DNA of 64,000 bases, taken from the NCBI RefSeq assembly GCF_002091985.1, contig NZ_MKKX01000017.1, positions 186,001-250,000 on the forward strand. The letters are read 5' to 3'. Of the stretch, positions 1 to 8,743 are shown one piece after another (position 1 is the stretch's first letter; each line of letters starts with the position of its first letter). A model generated the notes under the pieces. The model saw only the letters and a program-made list of their open reading frames with translations. It was not told where the DNA came from and made no database searches. A program made the translations under genes and the position numbers. The stretch comes from Rhodococcus sp. 1163. GTDB lineage: Bacteria > Actinomycetota > Actinomycetes > Mycobacteriales > Mycobacteriaceae.

Positions 1-116
1 GACACGGCCCAACGCTGCCAATCACGCTGAACGACAGCACCTTTCGCGGTCGCTACGACCGTTCCAATCCGGGCCGCGACCTCGTCCGGGATCAACGACT
101 CTGCTGTTTCTGGCAT
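1..116 (-). CDS. MaoC/FAS1-like acyl dehydratase, N-terminal fragment
   Basis: Only the first 38 codons lie inside the window; the gene runs off the left edge. Reading from the ATG at 116 gives MPETAESLIPDEVAARIG, then a hydrophobic stretch and RDWQRWAV. This resembles the N-terminus of MaoC/FAS1-like enoyl-CoA hydratases, where a D-W-x-R-[FW]-A segment opens the hot-dog fold. An AGGCGGG ribosome site precedes the ATG. It is 43 bp downstream of a CoA-transferase on the same strand, so it is probably the next gene of the operon. Hydration of an enoyl-CoA made by the upstream dehydrogenases would fit. The family call rests on a short segment. Confidence 0.5.
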   Translation of the reverse strand, partial: MPETAESLIPDEVAARIGTVVATAKGAVVQRDWQRWAV

Positions 117-159
117 CGGTTGCCCGCCTAACTGTGTTGAATTCGAATGCATCTGTCTG

Positions 160-1431
160 TCAGGCAATCTGGTGGTCGGTGATCAAGCCACGAGCCACCT
201 GGTCGGCGTACTGCTCAGCGGAGTAACCGAGCAACTCCTTGTAGAGGTACTCGTTGTCCTCACCGAAGCCCGGAACCGCCCGGCCGAATGCCAGGTCGAA
301 ACCCTCTGCTCGCCACGGGTGGCCGGGGTAGCGGTGCGTGCCCACCGACGGGTGGCTGCGCTCCTGGAACCAGCCGCGTGCTGCCAGGTGCGGATCCTCG
401 AGCAACCGAGTTTCGCTCATCACCTCGCCGGCAGGCACGTCGACGTCCTGCAATTCTCGAACGATCTGCTCAGCCGACCGCTTTTGGCACCAACCTGCCA
501 GCACTGCCCGGATTGCGGCGGAGTTCTCCGCGCGCAGCGCGGCGGTCTCGCCCATCCCCGCCAGTCCTTCGGGGTCTACGAGTGCTGCCATCACGATCCA
601 ATCTCGGTCGTCGCGCACCGACACGGCGACCCAACGGTCCTCGTCGGCCGAGAGGAACACGTCCTGCAGCATGTGCAGATCGGTGTTTCCGAGCACCTGC
701 GGGTTGCGAGCGTTCATCTGGCAGTCGAGCACGAACTCGCCGATGTCGGCCATGACCGCTTCCGCCTGTGGGAACTCGACCAAGCCGCCGAGCCCGGTGC
801 GTTCGCGATCCCACAGCGCTGCCATCACCGCGAACGCGACGCCCGCGGGGGCCGCCTCGTCCATGTGGTAGTTCTCGCCTGCCGAATCGGGCTCTTCGCC
901 CTCGTACCCGTCCATTGCTGCGATGCCGACGAGCGAGTTGAAGTTCGGCCCGTAACCGAGATAGTCGCTCATGGGTCCGCTCATTCCCATCGGCGGCATC
1001 CGTACCACGACCAGGCGTGGGTTGATCGCCAGCAGCGCCTCGTGGCCCAGCCCCAGCTTCTCGAGCGTGCCGTTGGAGTTGTTCTCCACCAGCACATCAC
1101 TGATCTCGAGCAGCTCGATAGCGGCGGCATGGCCTTCTTCGGTCTCCAAGTTCGCGCACGCGGCCAGCTTGTTCCTTGAGTGCCAATTGAAGAGCGCGGT
1201 CCGCTCGTACGGTCGTTCACCCGGGTCCTTGTCCGGGTACGTGCCGCCGTGGTAGCCGGTGGAGGCGATGAGTTCCTTGGTCGTCTTCGCGGACACCTGC
1301 CTGCTGGCGCGGTTGTTGCCCTCGAGCCGAATCACCTCGGCACCGAGGTCACCCAGCAGTGCCGTCGCACCCGGCCCGGACCATACGACCGTCAGATCGA
1401 CAACGCGGATCCCTTCGAGTGGATAGCTCAT
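160..1431 (-). CDS. CaiB/BaiF family CoA-transferase (Asp-containing subunit)
   Basis: A 423-aa class III CoA-transferase, which moves CoA between carboxylic acids in the cytoplasm. The N-terminus has the family pattern (LEGIRVVDLT, then GDLGAEVIRLE). A central YHMDEAAPAG segment supplies the Asp at about the position of the catalytic Asp of formyl-CoA transferase. The start was set at the ATG at 1431, whose ATGA overlaps the stop of the upstream CoA-transferase. The longer open frame extends into that gene and looks unreal. It is translationally coupled to its neighbour in the catabolic operon. Together they may form a heteromeric transferase like BbsEF, with this as the catalytic chain. The substrate is unknown. 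Confidence 0.9.
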   Translation of the reverse strand: MSYPLEGIRVVDLTVVWSGPGATALLGDLGAEVIRLEGNNRASRQVSAKTTKELIASTGYHGGTYPDKDPGERPYERTALFNWHSRNKLAACANLETEEGHAAAIELLEISDVLVENNSNGTLEKLGLGHEALLAINPRLVVVRMPPMGMSGPMSDYLGYGPNFNSLVGIAAMDGYEGEEPDSAGENYHMDEAAPAGVAFAVMAALWDRERTGLGGLVEFPQAEAVMADIGEFVLDCQMNARNPQVLGNTDLHMLQDVFLSADEDRWVAVSVRDDRDWIVMAALVDPEGLAGMGETAALRAENSAAIRAVLAGWCQKRSAEQIVRELQDVDVPAGEVMSETRLLEDPHLAARGWFQERSHPSVGTHRYPGHPWRAEGFDLAFGRAVPGFGEDNEYLYKELLGYSAEQYADQVARGLITDHQIA

Positions 1432-2624
1432 GCCAGGCTCGCCTTCTGCTCGTTCTGCTCCCGAATCCGTGCACCGTGCTGATCGAGCAGCGGCGCGGCC
1501 GTTTTGATCGCATGACCGCCGCGCATCCGCCACGGTGCGCCCGTATAGGTCAGGGTTCCCGCGACGGGATGCTCCACCTCGGTGAACGCCCCGCGGCCGC
1601 GGAAGTGCTCGTGTGCCAGCAGCTCCGAGACCTCCATGAAGGCGGTGACCGGGATACGAGCCTCCTCACAGCGCTCCATCAGGTCCATCTTGTCGTTCGC
1701 CAGGCACCAGGCCTCGATGTACGCCATGAAGTCCTCGCGGTCCTGGCCGCTCACGGTCGGCATGTTGTGGAAGCGCTCGTGGAACTCCGGGTCGTCGGCG
1801 CCGGCGAGGTCGATCAGCCGGTTCCAGAACACCTGGTTGGTCACGTAGATCATCACGAAGCCGTCGTTGGTGCGGAACGGCCCGGTGAAGGTCGCCCCAT
1901 GCCGATGCGGGCTACGGACCCCTCGCGGCGCCACCATTCCCGAGTAGGACGCCGAGAGCAGGTACGACGCGCGACGGTCTGCCCCAGCGAGCAACACTTC
2001 CTGCCCGGACACATCGATCACCGAACCCGAACCTGTGCGTCGGGCATGGAAGATGCCGGCCATCGTGGCCTCACCCGCCGAACGCCCGATCGTGTAGTGC
2101 TCGAGCAGACCCGGCTTGCGCAGCGGAGCACGGTCGGCCGCGCCCGTCGCGTTCATCGGGCCGCCGGCTGCCTGCAGAACGAGCCCGGTGGCCTCGCGGT
2201 CCCGGTTGGGCCCGTCCTGGCCGAAGGCACTGATGCGGGTCACCACCAGCCGTGGGTTCCGCGCGCGCAGCACGTCGGGACCGATACCGAGGCTCTCGAG
2301 ATGCCCCGGACGGAACGACTCGACCACCGCGTCGGCGGTCTCGATCAAGGTGAGCAGGACCTCCACATCGGCGGGGTCGTGTAGATCGAGTGCCACCGAC
2401 TGCTTGTTGGTGTTCAGGTGCAGGAACAGCGCGCTGGCCTCGGGGTCCGGAACATCACCGGGGAAAGGTCCCCATCGACGCGTCAGGCTGCCTTCGCCGG
2501 GCCGTTCGATCTTGATGACCTCTGCGCCGAAGTCTGCGAACAGCTTGCTCGCGTACTCACCCGCCACCCACCGAGACAGGTCGATGACACGGAGTCCGGA
2601 AAGTGCTTGCGGCTCAATGGACAA
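1428..2624 (-). CDS. CaiB/BaiF family CoA-transferase (partner subunit, Asp apparently absent)
   Basis: A 398-aa class III CoA-transferase homologue opening LSGLRVIDLSRWVAGEYASK. In my hand alignment with the adjacent paralogue, the region holding the catalytic Asp reads LEHYTIGRSAGEATMAG, with no Asp at the equivalent place. That suggests a structural subunit of a heteromeric enzyme. The start is a TTG at 2624, preceded by GAGGAGGAG at good spacing inside the end of the acyl-CoA dehydrogenase gene. The two reading frames overlap by 11 bases. The downstream transferase overlaps by ATGA, so all three genes are translationally coupled. The missing residue is an inference from manual comparison only. 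Confidence 0.87.
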   Translation of the reverse strand: MSIEPQALSGLRVIDLSRWVAGEYASKLFADFGAEVIKIERPGEGSLTRRWGPFPGDVPDPEASALFLHLNTNKQSVALDLHDPADVEVLLTLIETADAVVESFRPGHLESLGIGPDVLRARNPRLVVTRISAFGQDGPNRDREATGLVLQAAGGPMNATGAADRAPLRKPGLLEHYTIGRSAGEATMAGIFHARRTGSGSVIDVSGQEVLLAGADRRASYLLSASYSGMVAPRGVRSPHRHGATFTGPFRTNDGFVMIYVTNQVFWNRLIDLAGADDPEFHERFHNMPTVSGQDREDFMAYIEAWCLANDKMDLMERCEEARIPVTAFMEVSELLAHEHFRGRGAFTEVEHPVAGTLTYTGAPWRMRGGHAIKTAAPLLDQHGARIREQNEQKASLA

Positions 2625-3762
2625 GGCCGATCTCCTCCTCTAGCCAGCGCGCGGCCACGTCTGCCGTACCGCCACGGATCTCGGATACTTTGGCCCGCTC
2701 GGACCACAGATGCAGGTCCGTCTCTCGGACGTACCCCATTCCGCCGTGGACCTGGTGTGCGTTGAGCGTTGCCCACTTGTAGGCCTCGCTGGCGTGCATC
2801 TTGGCAATCGCCACGTTGCGGCCGGCCTGCTCGCCGCGTGCGAGCCACCAGACTGCCGAATCTGCGGACAGTCGCGAAGCCTCGAGTGCGATGTGAATGT
2901 CGGCCACGATGTGCTGGACCGCCTGGAAGATGCCGATCGGGCGTCCGAACTGCTCGCGGGTACGCACGTAATCCACGGTCCGCTCCAGCACGGCAGCGCC
3001 GCCGCCGGACATTTCCACGCACTGCAAAGCGGTGACCACGTCTGCCACCCACCGCACGTCGACGAGCGCCGGCCCGGCATTGCCGGCGAGAACCCGCTCG
3101 TCCGGCACGAAGAGCTCGTCGAGCTCGACGCGGTACTGGTGCTCACCTGCGATGGTCGGCTGCCACGTGCTCGTCCATCCCTGCCCGCCGGGCTCGACGA
3201 GCAAGCCGAGCATTCGGTTCGGCTCCGCGAACACGGTCGAGGTGGCCGTCACGAGCAGAAGTTCGGCCAGCTCGGCGTTCTCCACGAACGGCAGGAGTCC
3301 GCTGAGCGACCAGCCTCCGTCTGCGCGCGTCGCCGTCAGGGTGGGCTTCACATTGTGGGCGTCGGCGGCGTCCCAGAGGGCTACCCCGGCCCGAAGTTCG
3401 CCCGCCGCGACACGCGGAAGGTACTGCTCGCGCATCTCCTGACCGGCCAGTCGGTCCAGCGCGATGCCGAACGCCAGCGTGCTGTAGATGATGGACGGGC
3501 ACAGTGCCCGTCCGGCCTCGGAGTAGAAGATGCCGAGCTCGTTGAGCGTGGCACCCGCCCCGCCGAGCTCCTCTTCGAGCGCCAAACCGAACACGCCCAT
3601 CTCGGTCAGTGCGCGCCAGAGCGAGTCCGGGAACACTGTCCCGGACGATTCGGAACCGGCAGCTTTCCACTTACGCACCAGATCGGGCGTGCACTCCTTG
3701 ACGAACAGCGAACGGAGAACCGCTCGCAATTCCGACTGCTCCTCCGTGGGAACGAGTCTCAT
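2614..3762 (-). CDS. Acyl-CoA dehydrogenase family protein, subunit A of a probable heteromer
   Basis: A 382-aa FAD-dependent acyl-CoA dehydrogenase homologue starting MRLVPTEEQSELRAVLRSLF, with the C-terminal VHGGMGYVRETDLHLW signature. The segment that usually carries the catalytic Glu (YEGTxEI) reads IRGGTADV, so the common base is missing. That is typical of one chain of alpha2beta2 dehydrogenases such as the FadE28/FadE29 type, which act on bulky or branched acyl-CoAs. The start at 3762 has AAGAGGAG upstream; the longer open frame is rejected because it runs into the neighbouring gene. It lies 37 bp downstream of a second dehydrogenase of the same operon. Confidence 0.9.
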   Translation of the reverse strand: MRLVPTEEQSELRAVLRSLFVKECTPDLVRKWKAAGSESSGTVFPDSLWRALTEMGVFGLALEEELGGAGATLNELGIFYSEAGRALCPSIIYSTLAFGIALDRLAGQEMREQYLPRVAAGELRAGVALWDAADAHNVKPTLTATRADGGWSLSGLLPFVENAELAELLLVTATSTVFAEPNRMLGLLVEPGGQGWTSTWQPTIAGEHQYRVELDELFVPDERVLAGNAGPALVDVRWVADVVTALQCVEMSGGGAAVLERTVDYVRTREQFGRPIGIFQAVQHIVADIHIALEASRLSADSAVWWLARGEQAGRNVAIAKMHASEAYKWATLNAHQVHGGMGYVRETDLHLWSERAKVSEIRGGTADVAARWLEEEIGLVH

Positions 3763-3799
3763 GACTTTCTCCTCTTGATCTCGTCTACGCAGCTCATGG

Positions 3800-4978
3800 T
3801 CATCGTCCGCCGCGCGGCAAGCCGTGCCCACGCTGGGCGATGACGTCTCTGAGCACTTCGTTGGCGCCTGCACCGAACCGCAGCAGCGGTGCGGCGCGGT
3901 AGAGCCGTTCGAACTTTCCATCGAGCGGGGCACCCTCGGTACCGATCGCGAGAACACCCGCCATGCCCAGTACCTGGGTACCGACGTCGGCGATGCGCTG
4001 GCGCAGCTCACTCGAGTAGATCTTCTCGGCGCTGACCAGTACCGACGGAATGATGCCGTCCTCGAGCAGCGACGAGGCCTCGAAGCCCATCAGCCGGGCA
4101 GCCTCCACCTCGGCGTCGAGCTGTGCGATCTTGCGACGGAGCGCCGGGTCGTCGATCGGGCGAAGACCGTCCGCGCGCTCGTCCTTGGCCAGGCCGATGA
4201 GCTCGTCCACCGAGCGACGCAGGTCGCCGACGTTGGTCAGGGCACCTCGCTCGAGATCCAGCGCGCCGATGATGTAGCGCCAGCCCTGGTCGACTTCACC
4301 GATCAGGTTGGTCACCGGCACCCTGACGTTGTCGAAGAACGTCTCGTTGGTGCGGTAATCCGACCACGCCATGATCGGACGGATGGTGATGCCGGGTGCG
4401 TCGATGGGCACGATGATCACCGAGATGCCCTTGTGCTTGGGCACATCCTTGTCGGTGCGCACGCACAGCCACTCGTGGGTGACGCGCTGCGCCATGCTGT
4501 TCCAGATCTTGGATCCGTTGATCACCCACTCGTCACCGTCGAGCACCGCGGTGGTCCGCAGGCTGGCGAGGTCGGTACCGGCGTCGGGCTCGGAATAGCC
4601 GACCGCACAGGTCATCTCACCGCGCGCGATCGGCGGCAGGAACTCTTCCCGGTTGCGAGCGGTGCCATTTCGCATGATCATCGGCGCTACCGAGGTGACG
4701 GTGAGGTCCGGCCCGGGCACACCCCAGTACTCGAACTCGCTGACCAGAAGATGCTGGTACACCGCGCCCAGCCCTAGCCCGCCGAACTCCTTGGGCCAGT
4801 TCAGCCCGAACCAGCCTTTGTCGCCGATCTTCTTACGGAACGCGGTGACCTCGCCACCGAGAAACTCGATGTCGTGCTCTGCCATCTCGGCGCGCAGTGC
4901 GGGGGTGACATTCTCGGCGAGGAACGCGCGTACCTCCTCGAGCCAGCGCTTCTGGTCTGCGTCCAACTGGAAATCCAT
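3800..4978 (-). CDS. Acyl-CoA dehydrogenase family protein, subunit B of a probable heteromer
   Basis: A 392-aa acyl-CoA dehydrogenase homologue, MDFQLDADQKRWLEEVRAFL at the N-terminus. The flavin/substrate motif VGYSEPDAGTDLASL is present. The C-terminal segment reads FGAGANEVLRDVIAQRG, so the usual Glu of YEGT is Ala here too. Pairing with the adjacent dehydrogenase, which also lacks that residue, suggests an alpha2beta2 enzyme using a base elsewhere in one chain, as described for steroid side-chain dehydrogenases. It follows the ABC importer by 40 bp, in line with oxidation of the imported substrate once it is a CoA thioester. The substrate cannot be read from sequence. Confidence 0.9.
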   Translation of the reverse strand: MDFQLDADQKRWLEEVRAFLAENVTPALRAEMAEHDIEFLGGEVTAFRKKIGDKGWFGLNWPKEFGGLGLGAVYQHLLVSEFEYWGVPGPDLTVTSVAPMIMRNGTARNREEFLPPIARGEMTCAVGYSEPDAGTDLASLRTTAVLDGDEWVINGSKIWNSMAQRVTHEWLCVRTDKDVPKHKGISVIIVPIDAPGITIRPIMAWSDYRTNETFFDNVRVPVTNLIGEVDQGWRYIIGALDLERGALTNVGDLRRSVDELIGLAKDERADGLRPIDDPALRRKIAQLDAEVEAARLMGFEASSLLEDGIIPSVLVSAEKIYSSELRQRIADVGTQVLGMAGVLAIGTEGAPLDGKFERLYRAAPLLRFGAGANEVLRDVIAQRGHGLPRGGR

Positions 4979-5018
4979 GCCTCACAGCTTTCGATAGGGT
5001 GAAAATCAAAATAAGAAA

Positions 5019-5834
5019 TCAACTGGTTTCGACGGTCCTGGCCAGTCGAGGGATCGGGACGGGGATCGCGTCGAGCAGCGTGCGGGTGTATTGCTCCTGC
5101 GGATTCGCGAAGACGTCCGCCACCACGCCCGACTCCACGATTTTGCCTGCAGCCATCACCAGTACCCGGTCGGCGATCACTTCGATCAGAGCGAGGTCGT
5201 GGCCGATGAACAGGTAGGCCAAGCCCAGTTCGTCCTGCAGGTCGCGCAGCAGGTTGAGTACCTGCGCGCGCACCGAGACGTCCAATGCCGCCACCGGTTC
5301 GTCGCAGACGATCATCTTCGGGCTCAGCGTCAGTGCCCTGGCGATCGCGACGCGCTGGAGCTGCCCGCCGGACAGCTCCGATGGGTAGCGGTCCAGGTAG
5401 CGAGAGCCGATGTGCACCTTGCTCAGCAGCTCGCGCACGGCCTTCGCACGCGCGGTCCGATCGAGATCGGTGTGCACGACCAACGGCTCGGCCACAGCTT
5501 CCCCGATGGTCATCCGCGGGTTCAGGCAACTGTGGGGATCCTGGAAGATCATCTGCATTCCACGTCGCATCTGACGCAGTGCTGCCGGTTTGGCAGCGCG
5601 CACATCTTCACCGTCGAAAATGATCGTGCCGGTGTCGGGTTCGATCAACCGCAGCACGATGCGCCCGACCGTCGACTTGCCCGCGCCGGATTCCCCGACG
5701 ACGGCCAGACATTCACCGGCCTCGAGCGTGAAACTGACGTCACTGACCGAGGGGGCGCCCGGTTTCGGCCGGCCCCACCAGTTTCGGCCCGAGTCGAAGG
5801 TCTTGGACACGTTCGATACTTCGAGAAGGCTCAT
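5019..5834 (-). CDS. Peptide/nickel-type ABC transporter ATPase (DppF/OppF-like)
   Basis: A 271-aa cytoplasmic ATPase that powers import with the second ATPase encoded just upstream. Walker A GESGAGKST is at about residues 47-55, the signature is LSGGQLQRVAIARAL, and Walker B is MIVCDEPVAALDVS. The C-terminus is short compared with many OppF proteins and carries only a brief oligopeptide-family tail. The ATG at 5834 shares its A with the upstream TGA (TGATG), so translation is coupled; the longer frame reading into that gene is a shadow. It is the last importer gene before the dehydrogenase and CoA-transferase genes. Confidence 0.95.
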   Translation of the reverse strand: MSLLEVSNVSKTFDSGRNWWGRPKPGAPSVSDVSFTLEAGECLAVVGESGAGKSTVGRIVLRLIEPDTGTIIFDGEDVRAAKPAALRQMRRGMQMIFQDPHSCLNPRMTIGEAVAEPLVVHTDLDRTARAKAVRELLSKVHIGSRYLDRYPSELSGGQLQRVAIARALTLSPKMIVCDEPVAALDVSVRAQVLNLLRDLQDELGLAYLFIGHDLALIEVIADRVLVMAAGKIVESGVVADVFANPQEQYTRTLLDAIPVPIPRLARTVETS

Positions 5835-6889
5835 CAGATCGTCACCCCGGCAAGTGTTAGTTCGGAGGCGCGCACGCAGCGCGCATGGCTGGTGCCGTCC
5901 ACCTGAGTCATCGGCGGATGCACCGCATCGCACAGGCCGGGCTTTGCAGACTCGCAGCGATCGAAGAACCGGCAACCCGACGGCCAGTCCGCGGCGGCGG
6001 GAATGCCACCGGGAATGGCGGAGAGTCGACGCCGTGTGCCGGAGTTCGGCTGCGGGATGGAGGCAAGCAGACCCGAGGTGTACGGGTGAGCCGGCCGGAA
6101 GAATACGTCGTCGATCGTGCCCTCTTCGGCGCTCTCGCCGGCGTACATGACGATTACCTTCTGGCAGAGTTCGGCGACGACGGCGAGGTCGTGGCTGACG
6201 AACAGCATCGCAACGCCCGTCTGCTCCTGCAGATCCCGAAGCAAGGACAGGATTGTCGCCTGCACCGTCACATCCAGTGCGGTGGTCGGCTCGTCGGCGA
6301 TGAGCATTCGTGGTTTGCTGGCCATCACCATCGCGATCATGACCCGCTGGCACATGCCGCCACTGAACGCATGGGGGTACTCGTCGACTCTGTCTGCAGC
6401 CCTGGGAATCTGGACCAATTCCAACATTTCGACGGCCTTCGCCATCGCGGCCTTGCGTCCCAGTCCGAGGTGTCGGCGGACCGACTCGGCGATCTGGTCA
6501 CCGACGGTGAACGCGGGATTGAGGCTACGAATCGGCTGCTGGAAGATCATTCCCATTCCGCCGCCACGCAGGTCCCGCCAGACGCGGTCGGGTGCCGCGG
6601 TCAAATCCTGGCCGTCGAACACCACTTTGGAGCCCGGCGCAAGCCTGCCCCCGGTTCTGCCGGTCAGCCCCATCAGGGCCAGCGAGGTCACGGTCTTACC
6701 CGAACCGGATTCACCGACCAGAGCGACGGATTCACCGGCTGCGAGGTCGAACGAGACTCCGTCCACCGCGGTCAGCCACTTGCCGCGGCCCGCGGGGAAT
6801 TGCACCGTCAGGTCCTGGACCTGCAGGAGCGGTGAGTCTTTCCGGGCAGAGCTTTCCATCGAGTTCTTGTCAAGCATCTTCGCTACCAC
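5834..6889 (-). CDS. Peptide/nickel-type ABC transporter ATPase (DppD/OppD-like)
   Basis: A 351-aa ATPase with Walker A GESGSGKTV, signature FSGGMCQRVMIAMVMA and Walker B MLIADEPTTALDVT. It has the oligopeptide-family C-terminal extension HPYTSGLLASIPQ followed by a cysteine-bearing segment (CRFFDRCESAKPGLCD) found in DppD/OppD proteins. The start chosen is GTG at 6889, five bases after GAGGAG, inside the last codons of the permease gene (20-base overlap). An in-frame ATG at 6877 is possible but has poorer spacing. It forms the ATPase pair with the gene at 5019-5834. Confidence 0.95.
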   Translation of the reverse strand: MVAKMLDKNSMESSARKDSPLLQVQDLTVQFPAGRGKWLTAVDGVSFDLAAGESVALVGESGSGKTVTSLALMGLTGRTGGRLAPGSKVVFDGQDLTAAPDRVWRDLRGGGMGMIFQQPIRSLNPAFTVGDQIAESVRRHLGLGRKAAMAKAVEMLELVQIPRAADRVDEYPHAFSGGMCQRVMIAMVMASKPRMLIADEPTTALDVTVQATILSLLRDLQEQTGVAMLFVSHDLAVVAELCQKVIVMYAGESAEEGTIDDVFFRPAHPYTSGLLASIPQPNSGTRRRLSAIPGGIPAAADWPSGCRFFDRCESAKPGLCDAVHPPMTQVDGTSHARCVRASELTLAGVTI

Positions 6890-7757
6890 TTCGGCTCCTC
6901 ACCATCGCTCGTCGCACACCGTCACCGAGGTAGGTGAAAGCAAGTACTGCCAGGAAGATCATGACCCCGGGCGGCCACACTAGATACGGGGCGAGCTGCA
7001 TATTCGATGCCGCGGTGCTGAGCATGGAACCCCAGCTCGCAGCCGGCGCCTTCGCGCCGAGACCCAAGAAGCTCAACGAAGCCTCCGCGGCAACGGCCGA
7101 ACCGAGAGATACCGAGATCACCAGCACCACCGGCGGCATCACATTCGGCAGGACGTGCCGCACGATCACGCGGATCGGCCGACATCCCAGTGCCACAGCG
7201 GATTCGATGTACGTCTCATGACACACGTCCATCGTGGAAGCCCTCGCGACACGGAAGAACCGCGGTGTCATGACCAATCCGACGGCAACCATCGCGTTGG
7301 TGATTCCGGAGCCGAGTACTGCCACGATTGTGATGGCCAGTACCAGGGCGGGGGCACTCATCAGCGCATCCATGATTCTGGTCAGCACGGTGTTGATCCA
7401 TCCGCCGACGTAGCCGGCGATCACACCCAACGGCAGGCCGAGCACCAATGCAAGACCCACCGCCTGCAGTGCGGCAGTCAATGAGATCCGCGCTCCGAAG
7501 ATCAATCGGCTCAACGCATCCCGGCCGTAGTCATCGGTGCCGAGCCAGTGCTCCGCGCTCGGTGGCGAGAGCCTGTCGAGTAGGTCCTGCGCGTACGGGT
7601 CGTAGGGGGCGATCCATGGCGCGAAGATGGCCATCAATGCCAGGGCAACTACGAACACCAGAGCGATCAGGGCAGCGGGCCGTCGGCGCATCCCGCTGAG
7701 CACACCACCGGTTTTCCGTGGCGCGGTCTTCGACTCTTCGTCTGACTGCGTTGTCAT
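6870..7757 (-). CDS. Peptide/nickel-type ABC transporter permease (DppC-like)
   Basis: A 295-aa inner-membrane permease. It has a first membrane helix near residues 30-50, the DppC-type PYDPYAQDLLDRL stretch and the LGTDDYGRDALSRLIFGAR signature. The cytoplasmic EAA-like loop is ESAVALGCRPIRVIVRHVLP, which docks the ATPases. Five to six membrane segments are visible. The ATG at 7757 overlaps the upstream permease stop by ATGA, so the two permease subunits are translated in step. Confidence 0.95.
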   Translation of the reverse strand: MTTQSDEESKTAPRKTGGVLSGMRRRPAALIALVFVVALALMAIFAPWIAPYDPYAQDLLDRLSPPSAEHWLGTDDYGRDALSRLIFGARISLTAALQAVGLALVLGLPLGVIAGYVGGWINTVLTRIMDALMSAPALVLAITIVAVLGSGITNAMVAVGLVMTPRFFRVARASTMDVCHETYIESAVALGCRPIRVIVRHVLPNVMPPVVLVISVSLGSAVAAEASLSFLGLGAKAPAASWGSMLSTAASNMQLAPYLVWPPGVMIFLAVLAFTYLGDGVRRAMVRSRSGSEDA

Positions 7758-8695
7758 GAGCGAACTTTCGGGTTGAAGTAGCCGTAGGAGATGTCCACCA
7801 GAAGGTTCACCAGCACCACCACGATCGTGGTGAACAGGACGAAGCCCAACAGCACCGGGATGTCATGGTTCTGCACGCTGTCGACGGCCAGGCTGCCCAA
7901 TCCCGGCATGCCGTAGATGATCTCGATGGTCACGGCGCCGCCGAGCACCTCGGAGACTCGGAAGCCCAGAACGGTGACCACGGGGATGCATGCGTTCTTG
8001 AGTGCATGCTTGAACATCACGCTGGTCTTGGACAACCCGCGGGCCTCGGCGTTGAGAATGTAATCGCTCTCGAGCACCTTGCCGAGCGCGGACCGCAGCT
8101 GCAACGTCACTTCGGCGGCGGGCAGTAGCGCCAACGCTATGCCCGGTAACACCAGGTGTTGCAGCCACGGGACCACGCCCTCGGACAACGGTACGTAGCC
8201 GAACGCGGGAAAGATCTGGTTGCTCACTGCGAACAGAGAGACCAGGACCAGCCCGAACCAGAATGCGGGGATTGCGATGGCAATGGATGCCACCACGTTG
8301 ACCGCTCGATCGATCACTCCGCCCGGCCGGATGGCCGCCACGATGCCGAGAAGCCCGCCGACCAGCACCGCGATGACCATCGCGAACAGAACCAGCGACA
8401 TCGTGGTGGCCATCCGGCGACTGATCAGCTCGGTGACCGACTGATTCGACAGGAACGACATGCCCAGGTCGCCGTGAAGTACCCCACCGACCCAGTCCAC
8501 GTAGCGAACGAACACATTGTCGTCGAGTCGCAGATTCTCGCGAATCGCCGCCAACCGCTCGGGAGTGGGGTTCTCACCGGCGAGTACGACGGCGGGATCT
8601 CCCGGAGTGAGGTCGATCAGCACGAAAATCAGAAACGGCACTATCAGCAGCAGCGGCACTGCGGCCAGCAGCCGCTGGCCTCCGTATCGCAACAT
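7754..8695 (-). CDS. Peptide/nickel-type ABC transporter permease (DppB-like)
   Basis: A 313-aa inner-membrane permease. The first transmembrane helix is followed by FVLIDLTPGDPAVVLAGE, a DppB hallmark, and later by GDLGMSFLSNQSV. The ATPase-docking loop is NAEARGLSKTSVMFKHALKN. About six membrane helices are visible. The gene starts 48 bp after the binding-protein gene and overlaps the second permease by four bases. Order binding protein, B, C, D, F is standard for this transporter family. Confidence 0.95.
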   Translation of the reverse strand: MLRYGGQRLLAAVPLLLIVPFLIFVLIDLTPGDPAVVLAGENPTPERLAAIRENLRLDDNVFVRYVDWVGGVLHGDLGMSFLSNQSVTELISRRMATTMSLVLFAMVIAVLVGGLLGIVAAIRPGGVIDRAVNVVASIAIAIPAFWFGLVLVSLFAVSNQIFPAFGYVPLSEGVVPWLQHLVLPGIALALLPAAEVTLQLRSALGKVLESDYILNAEARGLSKTSVMFKHALKNACIPVVTVLGFRVSEVLGGAVTIEIIYGMPGLGSLAVDSVQNHDIPVLLGFVLFTTIVVVLVNLLVDISYGYFNPKVRS

Positions 8696-8743
8696 GGCTT
8701 GCCTCTCGGGTCGAAAAACTCGGACTTGGGGGTGAGTCGGGTG

